Assembly: GCA_964645775.1 (NCBI GenBank)
Contig: CAZYBU010000050.1
Coordinates: 1-20,793, forward strand
Source: CAZYBU01 sp964645775
GTDB taxonomy: Bacteria; Spirochaetota; UBA4802; UBA5550
DNA: 20,793 nucleotides
Direction of reading: 5' to 3'
Shown here: positions 7,518 through 17,000 of the stretch, piece by piece
Numbering within the stretch: the stretch's first letter is position 1
Layout: each line of letters begins with the position of its first letter
Notes under the pieces: model-generated
What the model was told of the DNA's origin: nothing
Database searches by the model: none
What the model saw: only the letters and a program-made list of their open reading frames with translations
Translations under genes and position numbers: made by a program

Positions 7518-8587
7518 CAGAATTCCCGGATGACCTGGTAAGTTGAGTCGCGCAGAACAGGAGTGAATCCCGCGTTGGAGATAATATCGATCAGCTCTTT
7601 CATTGAGGTACGGGTATCAACACCCGTGGCCTTCACCACAACCTCCTCTGTCAGGACTCCTCCCATATCGCTGGCCCCCATGGTCAGGGCCACCTGGGCC
7701 AGTTTCAGGCCCTCGGTGAGCCATCCTGCCTGAATGTGAATAATGTTATCCAGGTAGATACGGGCCAGGGCCACGGTCTTCAGATACTCGATACCTGTAG
7801 CCGCGGGAATATCGGAGAGGGCCGTCCCCGCCGGAGAGAATGACCAGGGGATAAAGGCCAGGAGATGCTTCAGCCGATCCTGCACACCACGGATAACGTC
7901 CAGGTGCTCGATCCGTTCCTCTATGCTCTCTCCCATGCCGTAGGTCATGGTGGCCGTGGATGTCATGTCCTCACCGGCAAGGGCCTCCATGACCCGTATC
8001 CACTGGTTAACGTTCATCTTATTGGGACTCACCTTCTGACGGATACGCTCAACCAGCAGGTCGGATGCCCCGGGGATGGAGGATACCCCCGCCTCCTTCA
8101 GGGTACGGACAACCTGTCGAAAGGAAAGGCCCTCCTTCCCGGCCGTGTAGACGACCTCGGCCGGAGAAAAGGAGTGCAAGTACATATCCGGATGACGGTC
8201 CTTTATGGAACGGACCATGCGCGCCATTCTTTCAAGATTGAACCGCGGGTTCAAGCCGCCCTGGAACATGACCTGGAGGCCGCCCGCTTCCGCCAGTTCA
8301 TCCACCTTCTCGAGTATCTCGTTCATGGAAAGCTCGTAAGGTTCAACGCGGCCGGCCCGTGCGTGGTAGGCGCAGAAGGCGCAGCGGGCCTCGCAGTCAT
8401 TGGTGTAGTTGATGATTCGGTCTATGATAAATCCGACCCGGTTATAGGTAACGGCCCATCGGCGGCGCCTGTCGGCCAGGGCGCCCAGTTCCAGGAGATC
8501 CAGGTCGTAGAGAGCCAGGGCATCTTCCCGGTCGATACGCTCGCCGGCCATGATCTTTTCCCGGAGCTCCGGCTTATTCAGGGACAC
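7517..8587 (-). CDS. mqnC: Cyclic dehypoxanthine futalosine synthase (radical SAM)
   Basis: Radical SAM enzyme of the futalosine route; it cyclises dehypoxanthine futalosine into the naphthoate-type bicyclic skeleton. The 356 residues are normal in length. The [4Fe-4S] cluster cysteines C65, C69 and C72 form CEARCAFC (CX3CX2C), followed by a GGLNP motif and the HSFSPAEVVY segment typical of this family. The start is GTG (8587-8585), overlapping the mqnA stop by 10 bases, with GGGAGG 6 bases upstream. It is the third gene of the mqnE-mqnA-mqnC-menG series and is likely translated in a coupled way. MqnE is a paralogue; I call this one MqnC from the shorter CX3CX2C context (NYTNDCEARCAFCAY) and the GASDLLVERIRQKVSPNKMN region. 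Confidence 0.93.
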   Translation of the reverse strand: MSLNKPELREKIMAGERIDREDALALYDLDLLELGALADRRRRWAVTYNRVGFIIDRIINYTNDCEARCAFCAYHARAGRVEPYELSMNEILEKVDELAEAGGLQVMFQGGLNPRFNLERMARMVRSIKDRHPDMYLHSFSPAEVVYTAGKEGLSFRQVVRTLKEAGVSSIPGASDLLVERIRQKVSPNKMNVNQWIRVMEALAGEDMTSTATMTYGMGESIEERIEHLDVIRGVQDRLKHLLAFIPWSFSPAGTALSDIPAATGIEYLKTVALARIYLDNIIHIQAGWLTEGLKLAQVALTMGASDMGGVLTEEVVVKATGVDTRTSMKELIDIISNAGFTPVLRDSTYQVIREF

Positions 8588-9399
8588 AGGGAACCTCCCA
8601 GGAAGGGGATATCCTTAACCGTGGGAAGGAGTCCCCGATCCGCGGCGCGGTCATAGTAGAACTGCAGGGCCTCAACGAGCCGATCATTCATGCGAAATTT
8701 CAAAAGCTCATAGTAATGATGAATATCATAACGTATGTGAGGATACCTCCGCATGGCTTCAACCACAACCCCGGTCTCGTTATTTTCCAGGTGGGCCAGG
8801 GAACGGTTGTAGGATTCGATGACCCCCTCCAACAACTTCCGGTTTTGGGCAAGGAAATCACGTCGAACAGCAAAAAGGGCGAAGACTACGGGATGACCGG
8901 TCTTCCGCATCCAGAGGTCGCCCAGGTCGTAGGAATACTGGATCGGCTCACTGCATTCCAGCATGGCCTCGTTCCCGATCACAAGCTGGGCGTCAAGGCC
9001 CGTCATGTCCGCGTCCGGAGGTACCGTAACATATTCAGGATCCAGGCCATAGTACTCTTCCAGCAGAAGTCTCAGGAGAATGACGGATGTCCGTGAAGCG
9101 GAGGTCAGACCGACCTTTTTGCCGTTCAGCTCTTCCATGGGAAGGGCGCTGTAGAGGACGACGGAGCGGACATATCCCACGGAACTGAGACAGAAGCCGG
9201 GGAGGATGCAGATATCGTCTATCATCTCCACGCAGGCCGCGGCCGACACGGGGCTGGCGTCCAGCTCCCCGGAGGCCAGCATCCGGTTCAGACCTTCCGG
9301 GTAATCGGGAACCACTTCAACGCCCTCAATGGGGTTGTGCTGCATCATGTCATGGTAAAAGGGATAGCAGTTGAGATAATCGATGTAACCGAGACGCAT
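8578..9399 (-). CDS. mqnA: Chorismate dehydratase
   Basis: Converts chorismate to 3-[(1-carboxyvinyl)oxy]benzoate, the entry step of the futalosine menaquinone pathway. The protein has 273 aa, with the N-terminal GYIDYLNCYPF (4-14) and the periplasmic-binding-protein-like fold pattern (GELDASPVSAAACV, KKVGLTSASRTSV, QLVIGNEAML, DLGDLWMRKTGHPVVFALFA) seen in MqnA/MqnD. It carries no signal peptide, so it is cytoplasmic. MqnD (a related enzyme acting later) is less likely because of the close placement with mqnE and the IDYLN...P motif. The ATG (9399-9397) begins one base after the mqnE stop, with GGAGAGG just upstream inside the end of mqnE. Confidence 0.92.
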   Translation of the reverse strand: MRLGYIDYLNCYPFYHDMMQHNPIEGVEVVPDYPEGLNRMLASGELDASPVSAAACVEMIDDICILPGFCLSSVGYVRSVVLYSALPMEELNGKKVGLTSASRTSVILLRLLLEEYYGLDPEYVTVPPDADMTGLDAQLVIGNEAMLECSEPIQYSYDLGDLWMRKTGHPVVFALFAVRRDFLAQNRKLLEGVIESYNRSLAHLENNETGVVVEAMRRYPHIRYDIHHYYELLKFRMNDRLVEALQFYYDRAADRGLLPTVKDIPFLGGSLCP

Positions 9400-9400
9400 C

Positions 9401-10507
9401 CTACACCTCTCCCGACGGCCTGTAGAGGGCCGTCACACGTTTCGGCTCACGCCCGGCGTCCCGTATCAGTCTCTGTAAAAATTCCTCGGAACCGTAATCG
9501 GCCGTTCGGGCGCCGGCCGAGTGGACGACCTTCTCATAGTGATAGGTGGCCCCGATATCATCCACCCCGAAACGAAGAAGGACCTGGGCCATCTTCTCAC
9601 CCAGGTACATCCAGAGTCCCTTTATGTGAGGAACATTATGAAGAAAGATACGGGCCGTGGCGTAGACGCGAATATCGTCATACCCTGTGCTGGCCGCTCT
9701 TCGCGAGGGAACCAGGGTGTTTTCATCATGGTAGGAGAGGGGAACAAACGTCTTGAAACCGCCGGTCTCATCCTGCAGGGCCCGGATCTGAGCCAGGTGA
9801 TCGACCACCTCATCGACGGTCTCCACATGATTATAAAGGAGGGTGGCGTTCGTCTTCAGACCCAGGGAATGAGCGGTCCTCATAACCTCCAGCCACCGTT
9901 TGCCCGGCGTCTTCTTTGGGGCGATGACCTTCCGTACCCTGGGAGAAAAAACCTCCGCCCCGCCGCCCGGCAGGGCCGACAGGCCGGCATCCATCAAACG
10001 CTCGAAAACTCTTTTCAGGGGGATACCGTTTACCCGGGCAAAAAAATCATATTCAACAGCCGTAAAGGCCACGAGCACGATATCCGGCTTAATCTCGCGG
10101 ATGCTTCGGAGCATCTCCTCGAAATAGTCAAGTTTCAGGTTCGAGTTAAGCCCACCCACGATATGGACCTCGTCGATACCGAAATCCACGGCTTTGCTGA
10201 CCCTCTCCCGAATCTCATCCAGGGCATACATATAGGCCTTTTCATCTCCTTCGTCGCAGGAGAAAGCGCAGAGGGGGCAGCGGAGTTCGCAGATGTTGGT
10301 GTAGTTCAGGTTCATGTTCACGCCGTAGTAGGCGTCGTTCCCGTTGATCCTCTCCCGGACATGGTTGGCCAGGGCGCCGAGGCCGATGATATCATCGGTG
10401 GCAAGGAGGACGCGGGCGTCATCTTCGTTTACAGGCGTGCCGCCCAGTACCTTCTCGGCCACCGGCTGAAGCGCGTGATCGCGGATAATGTCAGGCTCTA
10501 TGGTCAT
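9401..10507 (-). CDS. mqnE: Aminodeoxyfutalosine synthase (radical SAM)
   Basis: Radical SAM enzyme joining the chorismate-derived enol ether to SAM to give 6-amino-6-deoxyfutalosine, the second pathway step. The 368 residues are normal. Cysteines C73, C77 and C80 (NICELRCPLCAF) hold the [4Fe-4S] cluster; HIVGGLNSNL, GLSALPGGGAEVF and the FVPLSYHDENTLV region are typical of MqnE and separate it from MqnC. The ATG (10507-10505) has GGAG about 9 bases upstream. It heads the tight mqnEACG series. The 232-base gap upstream is full of repeats and may contain its promoter, or the genes may be read through from ubiX. Confidence 0.93.
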   Translation of the reverse strand: MTIEPDIIRDHALQPVAEKVLGGTPVNEDDARVLLATDDIIGLGALANHVRERINGNDAYYGVNMNLNYTNICELRCPLCAFSCDEGDEKAYMYALDEIRERVSKAVDFGIDEVHIVGGLNSNLKLDYFEEMLRSIREIKPDIVLVAFTAVEYDFFARVNGIPLKRVFERLMDAGLSALPGGGAEVFSPRVRKVIAPKKTPGKRWLEVMRTAHSLGLKTNATLLYNHVETVDEVVDHLAQIRALQDETGGFKTFVPLSYHDENTLVPSRRAASTGYDDIRVYATARIFLHNVPHIKGLWMYLGEKMAQVLLRFGVDDIGATYHYEKVVHSAGARTADYGSEEFLQRLIRDAGREPKRVTALYRPSGEV

Positions 10508-10739
10508 GGCACATTCTCCGGGACGATGTATACCTGCTACAACAATCAGTCAAGAGATAAGCAGGATACCGGGAACTTTTACCTGAGGCCCCTCCCGGAG
10601 GGTCAGACCCTGTTTCAAAATATAGAAACATGAGAATATAATAATCCCAATAAAAGAGCCAGGGCCAGACCCTTATTCCATAAGTACTGTTTTTATATTT
10701 TATTATGCTCAATAGAAGGAAATGGGGTCTGGCCCCTGT
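10508..10739. repeat. Repeat-filled gap between ubiX and mqnE (P2 copies)
   Basis: This 232-base gap contains no gene. GCAGGATACC at 10561-10570 matches the motif in the 63-base array and at 6755-6764. P2 copies lie at 10600-10610 (GGGTCAGACCC), 10662-10672 (GGGCCAGACCC) and 10724-10736 (GGGGTCTGGCCCC). The last two face each other around an AT-rich interior (about 75 bases overall), like a miniature inverted-repeat element. A further hairpin, TGTTTC...GAAACA, lies at 10611-10630. The right edge of the P2 pair is 3 bases from the ubiX stop. Confidence 0.8.
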
Positions 10740-11333
10740 TTACCATTCCGGGACCAGATCGTGCCTGTAGCCCAGACGGGAGAGAACGCGACCCACGATA
10801 AAATTCACGATATCATCCACGCTTGCGGGATGGGTATAGAAACCGGGAACAGGAAGGACTATGGCCGCGCCTGCCTCAGCACACCGTTTCATGTTGTCCA
10901 AATGAATAGCCGTGACCGGTGTCTCCCTCGGAACAAGGACCAGGGTCCTCCCCTCCTTCAGGGCCACGTCCGCGGCCCGTATAAGAAGGTTATCGGCCAG
11001 ACCGTGGGCCAGGGCGGCCACGCTTTTCATGGATACGGGTGCGATGGTAACCGCATCAAAGAAAGAACTTCCGCTGGCGGGAGAGGCGAAGAACTGATCA
11101 ATTTCATGCTCAACGAGTCGTTCACCCGATACGTCGAATCCCCGGCGGACCAGCACATCGTTCATGCCGGATGGAGTCTCTTCACCCGGGAAAAGCTCGT
11201 GGGCCAGGGTCTTCCATCCTGCCGCCGTGACAATAGAGGTGACCTCGTCTCCCCGGGAGAGAAGCTCTTCCATAAGGCGAACACCGATAATCGAACCGCT
11301 GGCACCGGAGATACCCACCACGTGGCGTTTCAC
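10740..11333 (-). CDS. ubiX: Flavin prenyltransferase (UbiX/MqnM-type)
   Basis: Makes prenylated FMN, the cofactor for UbiD-family decarboxylases; in futalosine organisms this serves the late decarboxylation of the prenylated naphthoate. The 197 residues show the ISGASGSIIGVRL nucleotide-binding start (8-20), TIAPVSMKSVAALAHGLADNLLIRAADV (96-123), VPRETPVTAIHLDNM (134-148) and PVPGFYTHP (161-169), all classic for UbiX. The GTG start (11333-11331) overlaps the stop of the 850-residue secreted protein by GTGA, with GGTGG about 9 bases upstream, so it is co-translated with that gene. The partner UbiD/MqnL is not in the window. Its TAA stop lies 3 bases from a P2 repeat. Confidence 0.93.
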   Translation of the reverse strand: MKRHVVGISGASGSIIGVRLMEELLSRGDEVTSIVTAAGWKTLAHELFPGEETPSGMNDVLVRRGFDVSGERLVEHEIDQFFASPASGSSFFDAVTIAPVSMKSVAALAHGLADNLLIRAADVALKEGRTLVLVPRETPVTAIHLDNMKRCAEAGAAIVLPVPGFYTHPASVDDIVNFIVGRVLSRLGYRHDLVPEW

Positions 11334-13882
11334 TTCGCGATAACCACCTTCTTGAAATCATTGAGGATAACCTTTCCCCCGCCGGTCACGGCCTTGAAGT
11401 GCATGTAGTAGAGGCCCAGGCCCAGCTTCCGGTTCGCCTTGTTGGTACCGTTCCAGCCCTGGTCCTTGATGTTCTGACCTCCCCTCCGGAAGGAATTGTC
11501 GATCAGAGTGGCAACCGGCCTTCCCTTTACGTCGTAGACCTTGATGGTAACGTAGGCGTCCTGGCTCAGGTAGTAGGCCGGGTAGGCCGTGGGATTGCTC
11601 TTCGTGATAACGTTGTTCAGTACGCGGGTTGGCCAGGGTGTGAAGGTGGGCTGTGTCGTTATCTGAAATTCATAGGGCCAATCTGTTCCATCAAAGGTGC
11701 TGGCAACCACGCCGTTTTCATTAGTATCCGTATCCGCGTCATGATCAGAATATGATCGAACAGCACCCCGGACCGTTTCTATGACAAACTGTAAATCCGT
11801 AGGGGGGGCGGCGCTTATGAGAGGATTGGATGACGGGACAAAAGCCGTATAGGTATTAGGCCCGGTCCTGTTGGACGGGATTCGATAATAATCCACATCT
11901 ACCGTGTGTGCCGCATCAATCTGGGCTGTGCCATTATCCAGTATATCACCCAGAGCGAGAGCTGCCAGGATAACATTCACTTCATCAGGCATGGTACCAC
12001 CGGTCACAATCGTTATATCAAGACGTATGTTATTCTGCTGGAGTGGACGATCGGCGGCGTTCGGATTCGTCGTAAAGTGATTATCAACATACTGGTCTAC
12101 CCCATCCGAGATGGTAACCTCTGTTGAAGCCTGAAGCGTACTGTCCACACCGTAGTAATTTCCATCTTCGGTATTTGTCCCCGGAGCCACGTCATACATG
12201 GCATTGTGGGCCACTGTCCACGCGGCGCCGCTTCCGTCATCCACTTCCTGCCCGTACACGTCAATACCTGTGATATAATAATCATACTGGGTAAAGGGAA
12301 CAAGGCCGGTAACCGTCACCGTATTGGTAGTCCTGTTGGCCAGGGCCGCGTACCCGGCCGTTGTTCTGTCAATGACGCTGAATGGGTTGCCCGATCCCTG
12401 GACCCTGTAATAGACCCTGTAGGTATAAAAATCCCTGTCCTCATCGCTGACAAGCCTTGCACTGCCCGCCGTAGGGTCCCAGCTCATGGTCAGGGTCGTG
12501 GCCGTGGGAGTCACCGTGAATGCCGAGGTGCAGAAGGGCCCGGCTGCCGGCGCGTCTCCCGGAGGATCGTTGCTGTCCCAGTAGATGGTCCTGGCGGCCG
12601 GCTGGGTTATGCGTCCAGCGGCATTCTGCTCATCATCATAGAGTCCGCCCGTCACAAGGACAGCCTGGTAGGTAAGAGCGGTCGTATCGGTATCCGGCAC
12701 ATCAGCCGGAACGGCAGGATATGAAACATTCACGACTCCGGTGTTCATGCCATTAGGTATCAACACATCCATCGTATTGCCGGCGCTGTCCTGGACTCGT
12801 ACCGTAGTGTCTCCCTGCATGGGACCCAGTCCGCTCTCCATGCGTGCCGTTACCTGGACCTGTGTGCCCGGGGTATTCACATCTCGATGATAGAGAGGTG
12901 CGGCGTCCACCCCTCCCCCGTTAATAAAGACAACACTCTGCACCTCAACCTGGTCCACGTCGATTGTCAGGGAATTACTTGTCGTAACCGGTCCTCCGGC
13001 AGTGGCCATGGCCGCTTCCACACTCCAGGTATGATTGCCCAGGGCAAGGCCGTTACTGTTCATAAACGTTGCCGGGACCTGGTAAGATATGTCATCCGCA
13101 GCGTCATTACTGAGCACGTTATCCGCTGGCACAGGCGTTCCCATTACAGAAGTGTCGGCACCGTCAATCAGGAGAACCGTGCCGGTTATTTCATTATTAT
13201 CAAGATTATTGACCTTGTCATTATTCGTCGCGCCCGGAACATCGTAGACAATGGCGGCCCGTTCCCCTGCGTCATTGCTTATATCAAAAGCGTTATGCCA
13301 GGGATTTACTTTATTATCAAGCGCGTCATCAAAATGGGTAAAATCAAGTATTCTGATACCGGAGCAGGTTCCGTATGAAACGTTAACCGTGTCCGTTGAA
13401 GAGCCGGTTGCCGGAGTCGCGTTTGCCGTAACCGGCTGGTTCGCAACCCAGGGGCTGTCTGTTAAGGACCAGTGGATCGTGATGGAAAAGGTTACGGTAA
13501 AATTATTAAAGGTATCACCAGCCGGAATATTGGCATTGGCGGTTATATCACCGGCAGGGCTGTTAACCACTACAGCCTGGGCTCCCGTACCCCCGGGGTT
13601 AATGGATACATCGATATCGTTCCCCCCTCCCCCATTGGGGATCACAAGCTGGACGCCGGTAATGTCCCCCCATCCTGTGGCAGCGGGATCACTCACCTCC
13701 ACGTCAAAATCATATTGTATGCCGGCGAGATAATAGGCCTTCAGGGTAGACAGCATCGTTGGATTTGCGGGAGTGAGAACCACATTGGTGATGGCAGCCT
13801 TACTGTCCGGATAAAACAGCATAACTATGAGAATGAGTGGGAACAGGCGCTTGATGTTGATCATTCTATTTTTTAGGATCAT
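11330..13882 (-). CDS. Large secreted Ig/FN3 protein with FlgD-like C-terminal domain
   Basis: An 850-residue exported protein. A signal peptide is clear (KRLFPLILIVMLFY, likely cleavage near SKA/A, about residue 29); Met1 and Met7 are both possible starts, neither with a good ribosome site. The body is rich in T, N, D and V, typical of stacked beta-sandwich domains (about 30-440). A fibronectin type III domain lies at about 450-555 (TMSWDPT..., VTVTGLVPFTQYDYYITGID). DADTDTNENG at 715-724 resembles a calcium loop. The last 95 residues (VTIKVYDVKGRPVATL, GWNGTNKANRKLGLGLYYMHF) match the FlgD-like / gliding-type C-terminal Ig domain found on many surface proteins; it lacks an obvious membrane anchor. 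Role unknown: surface or cell-envelope. It is first in the minus-strand series and overlaps ubiX by 4 bases, an odd partner for a cofactor enzyme. Confidence 0.85.
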   Translation of the reverse strand: MILKNRMINIKRLFPLILIVMLFYPDSKAAITNVVLTPANPTMLSTLKAYYLAGIQYDFDVEVSDPAATGWGDITGVQLVIPNGGGGNDIDVSINPGGTGAQAVVVNSPAGDITANANIPAGDTFNNFTVTFSITIHWSLTDSPWVANQPVTANATPATGSSTDTVNVSYGTCSGIRILDFTHFDDALDNKVNPWHNAFDISNDAGERAAIVYDVPGATNNDKVNNLDNNEITGTVLLIDGADTSVMGTPVPADNVLSNDAADDISYQVPATFMNSNGLALGNHTWSVEAAMATAGGPVTTSNSLTIDVDQVEVQSVVFINGGGVDAAPLYHRDVNTPGTQVQVTARMESGLGPMQGDTTVRVQDSAGNTMDVLIPNGMNTGVVNVSYPAVPADVPDTDTTALTYQAVLVTGGLYDDEQNAAGRITQPAARTIYWDSNDPPGDAPAAGPFCTSAFTVTPTATTLTMSWDPTAGSARLVSDEDRDFYTYRVYYRVQGSGNPFSVIDRTTAGYAALANRTTNTVTVTGLVPFTQYDYYITGIDVYGQEVDDGSGAAWTVAHNAMYDVAPGTNTEDGNYYGVDSTLQASTEVTISDGVDQYVDNHFTTNPNAADRPLQQNNIRLDITIVTGGTMPDEVNVILAALALGDILDNGTAQIDAAHTVDVDYYRIPSNRTGPNTYTAFVPSSNPLISAAPPTDLQFVIETVRGAVRSYSDHDADTDTNENGVVASTFDGTDWPYEFQITTQPTFTPWPTRVLNNVITKSNPTAYPAYYLSQDAYVTIKVYDVKGRPVATLIDNSFRRGGQNIKDQGWNGTNKANRKLGLGLYYMHFKAVTGGGKVILNDFKKVVIAK

Positions 13883-14045
13883 TGATATCTGTAACTCTTA
13901 CAGGCTGGTCATAAGGATATTTCACAGTACAGTAATACTGTAAAAAAACATTTGTCACTTAAAAAAAAATCAATAAAAATTGCCTTTTCCAATAATATAC
14001 TACTATAATTAATGTGAAAAAGTGTGAATATTTCCAGGATTAGAG
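13883..14045. promoter_or_regulatory. Divergent promoter region between the two large exported proteins
   Basis: An AT-rich 163-base region feeds both genes. For the plus-strand lipoprotein, TTGCCT (13980-13985) and a perfect TATAAT (14004-14009) are 18 bases apart, with start near 14016 and AGGA (14036-14039) before the ATG at 14046. A perfect dyad TACAGT-AAT-ACTGTA (13928-13942) followed by an A run lies 46 bases from the minus-strand start and may be an operator or hairpin. No clear minus-strand -35/-10 pair was found. Confidence 0.55.
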
Positions 14046-17000
14046 ATGAAAAGATCATTCTTAATAATGCTCCTGGGGGCAATTATAGCCCTGACTGTAT
14101 CTGCCTGTAAAGAGTCGCCTACAGTCGACCCCGGTACTATCTACACTGGAACTCCTTCAGACCCAGGGACCACGGAGGTAACAGCCAGTCTTGCTTCCCC
14201 GCTTGACACAGCCACAGATGTGGATATCAGGTCCAATATTGTCATTTCTTTTTCCGACGACATTGATGGAGCTACTTTTCCAGGCAATATCACAATAACA
14301 GAGCTTCCCGCCACAAACATCACCTACGCCACAACCGTAACCGGCAACGTCGCTGAACTGGACCCGGACACGGATTTCACGGAAGGAGCGACCATCCAGG
14401 TTGACCTTACCACTTCTATTCAGGACACGGACGGCGATCCCCTGGACCAGGCCTACTCCTGGCAGTTCTTGGTCGAGGCGGATGATGATCCCACGGACAC
14501 TAATCCGCCCGAGGCGATTTCCGGTACCTTCAGCCCTTATGATGCCGCGGACCCGGGAGCGGGGAATGGAACCGTCAGTATCAACACATCCTCCGTGCAG
14601 GTCACCTTTTCCATTGCCATGGACCCTGCAACAGTGACTACCACTGCGGACGGTACAGGTGGCTCTTTCAACGTAAGCTCTGCGGTAGGCGGGGCCTGTT
14701 CCATCAACCAGAACGGCAATACCTTTGAACTGGACTTCGGAGGCACGTCCCTTGATTATGACACCCTCTACACGGTAACTCTTACAGGCGCCATACAGGA
14801 CCTGGCCAACGGTATCGCCCTTTCAGGCGCCCCCATAACCTGGGTCTTCAGGACAGAACCGGACCCGGGAGCTGACCCTCCCCTTGCTATTAACAGTTAT
14901 CACGTATCCAGCATAACGGACACCACCGCCCGGGTCCACTGGGTAACCAGCATCCCGGTGGTCGACACCAGTTCAAGCGTGGACTACGGTACAGACACAG
15001 GTTACGGTTCTAACGAATCGGACGAATCGGGCCAGGCGGATGACGGTTCCTACTATTCTTCACACTATATAGACCTGACCGGTCTCGCCCCGGGAACAAA
15101 GTATTACTATAGAATCAACAGTGGCGCCGCAACAGCAACCGGAAACTTCCTAACGAAAAGCGGCGGTACTCCAGCCGCGAACCCGGGCGCGGCCCTGCGA
15201 GACGCCGGCGGGGATAACAGTCTTCTGGATGCGGTCCAGAACACGGACAATACCGGAAACTGGAACGGCTCATCTTACGTCACCTTTTCTAACAGCACGG
15301 CAACCGACGGCTACGGCTTCTATTTCGCCACGGATGCCTCCACGCCCTGGACAGCTGATGGTGAAGTACTGGACAGTAACGCTCGAACAAACATCCGCGC
15401 CTTTTCAGACGACCAGGGATACCTCATCGTAACCATGGAAGGTGGGGGAACAATTTACGCCAAGCGGATCTACGACAATGCCACTACGTTCACCTTTGAC
15501 GCTAACTGGGCCGCCAATGCCGGCGCCACCGGTATCAACGTGGGCACTGGCACAAATCCATCGGCTGTAAAGGTCTGGGGAATACGGCAGTCTCCTCCCG
15601 CACCCAGGGTTACGGACCGGGCTGTATCCACAGGAACGGCCACCATGAATATTCCGGCTAATCCCTTTTATGATTTTGATGTCGATATTCAGACAGGCAT
15701 TGTGGCTGGAGATGTGGTAATCGACAATGGATACAACGGCACCACCATCGGAGCGGTCAGCACAAATTTTCGGCATGTCATCGGACAGACTGCAGCTCAG
15801 GTCAACGCGACGGAAACCTATTACATCGGAGACAACTCCAGTTCCGTCGGCGCCACGGGGACGGACCATTTACTGAATGATACCACCGGACCGACTTCCA
15901 CATCCCACACGAACACCGGTCTCTTTGCTTATACAGAACATAATTTCAACGACACAATAACCATTAGTGCAAATGATGTAATTGAAAACACCTCAGCCGG
16001 GAACTGGGGCCTGGTAACGGGGGCAGATACGGTGTATACACTCGGCGTAGCATCTGTGGCTTCAGGTACATCGGATAATTATGCAGCAGGGGAATTGAAT
16101 GATACTGCCACCCCGCTCCCGGCAGCAACATTTATTACAAACGGGGTAACCAGTTACTCGCTGGTGGAAGAGACAACGACTACGGGAATATATACGCATG
16201 TAACAAACCTTGGCGTTTTAAGTGAAACAAGACTGAATCTGAATGCTGATATATTCTCAGCGGCAAATGAAACTTATGAAATCTTTAACGGCCAGTACTG
16301 CGCTCTCCATTATGGAAATTATGATCCCTATTCTGAAATTCCTCTCCAGCCCAACAACCTTGTAGCAGCGGGTAATGCTTTTACCATTTACAGCCTGCTT
16401 GCCACAGGTACGGCCGACGCACCTCCCGGCACTCCTCTATTTGCCGATGGCGCCGACTTTACCGGGGACGGCGTTCTCCTCAATGATGTTGTCTTAAATA
16501 CTACCACATATATGACCGCGGGCAATCCCAATTACTCACAGGTCAGCGATCCCTTTGCCGCCAGCGCCCGGGCTCTGGATCTCTTTACGGCCGGACAGGT
16601 CGGTGATGGGGACACCTATCGCATCCTTCGTTACTCAAACCCGGCATTCGCAGCGGATATGCTTCACACAGGCATTGCTGACAATCTGACTGTCGGGGAA
16701 CTGGAAGACTCAACAACAGACTTCACGGCAACCGGCATAGCCCACGGTGATATAGTCTATAACGTCACGGATGATGTATACGCCACGGTTGAATATGTAT
16801 CCGGGCTTAACAATATCGTTCTCAGCCAGCACATATTTGACAACGGCAATGAGGAATACATAATTTTCGACAGCCAGCCGAGAATGCTTATCGCCTATGA
16901 AACAGCTGCCAACGATATTGAAGGTCGCCTGATAGGGCTCGAGGATGGAGCTCCCTTCTCACCCTCTTTCAATATCTGCTCCCACGCCGATAATGAATCA

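Noticed and set aside
8578..9399. MqnD instead of MqnA
   Set aside because: The N-terminal motif and the tight coupling to mqnE favour chorismate dehydratase; a profile comparison would settle it.
9521..10633. 370-codon plus-strand open frame opposite mqnE
   Set aside because: It is the mirror of a well-supported radical SAM gene; its protein is compositionally odd and matches nothing. The same applies to the long frames opposite mqnC (7865-8656) and ubiX (10722-11408).
14013..14027. CRP-type site (two TGTGA boxes) upstream of the lipoprotein gene
   Set aside because: The boxes are direct, not inverted, and lie downstream of the -10 box.
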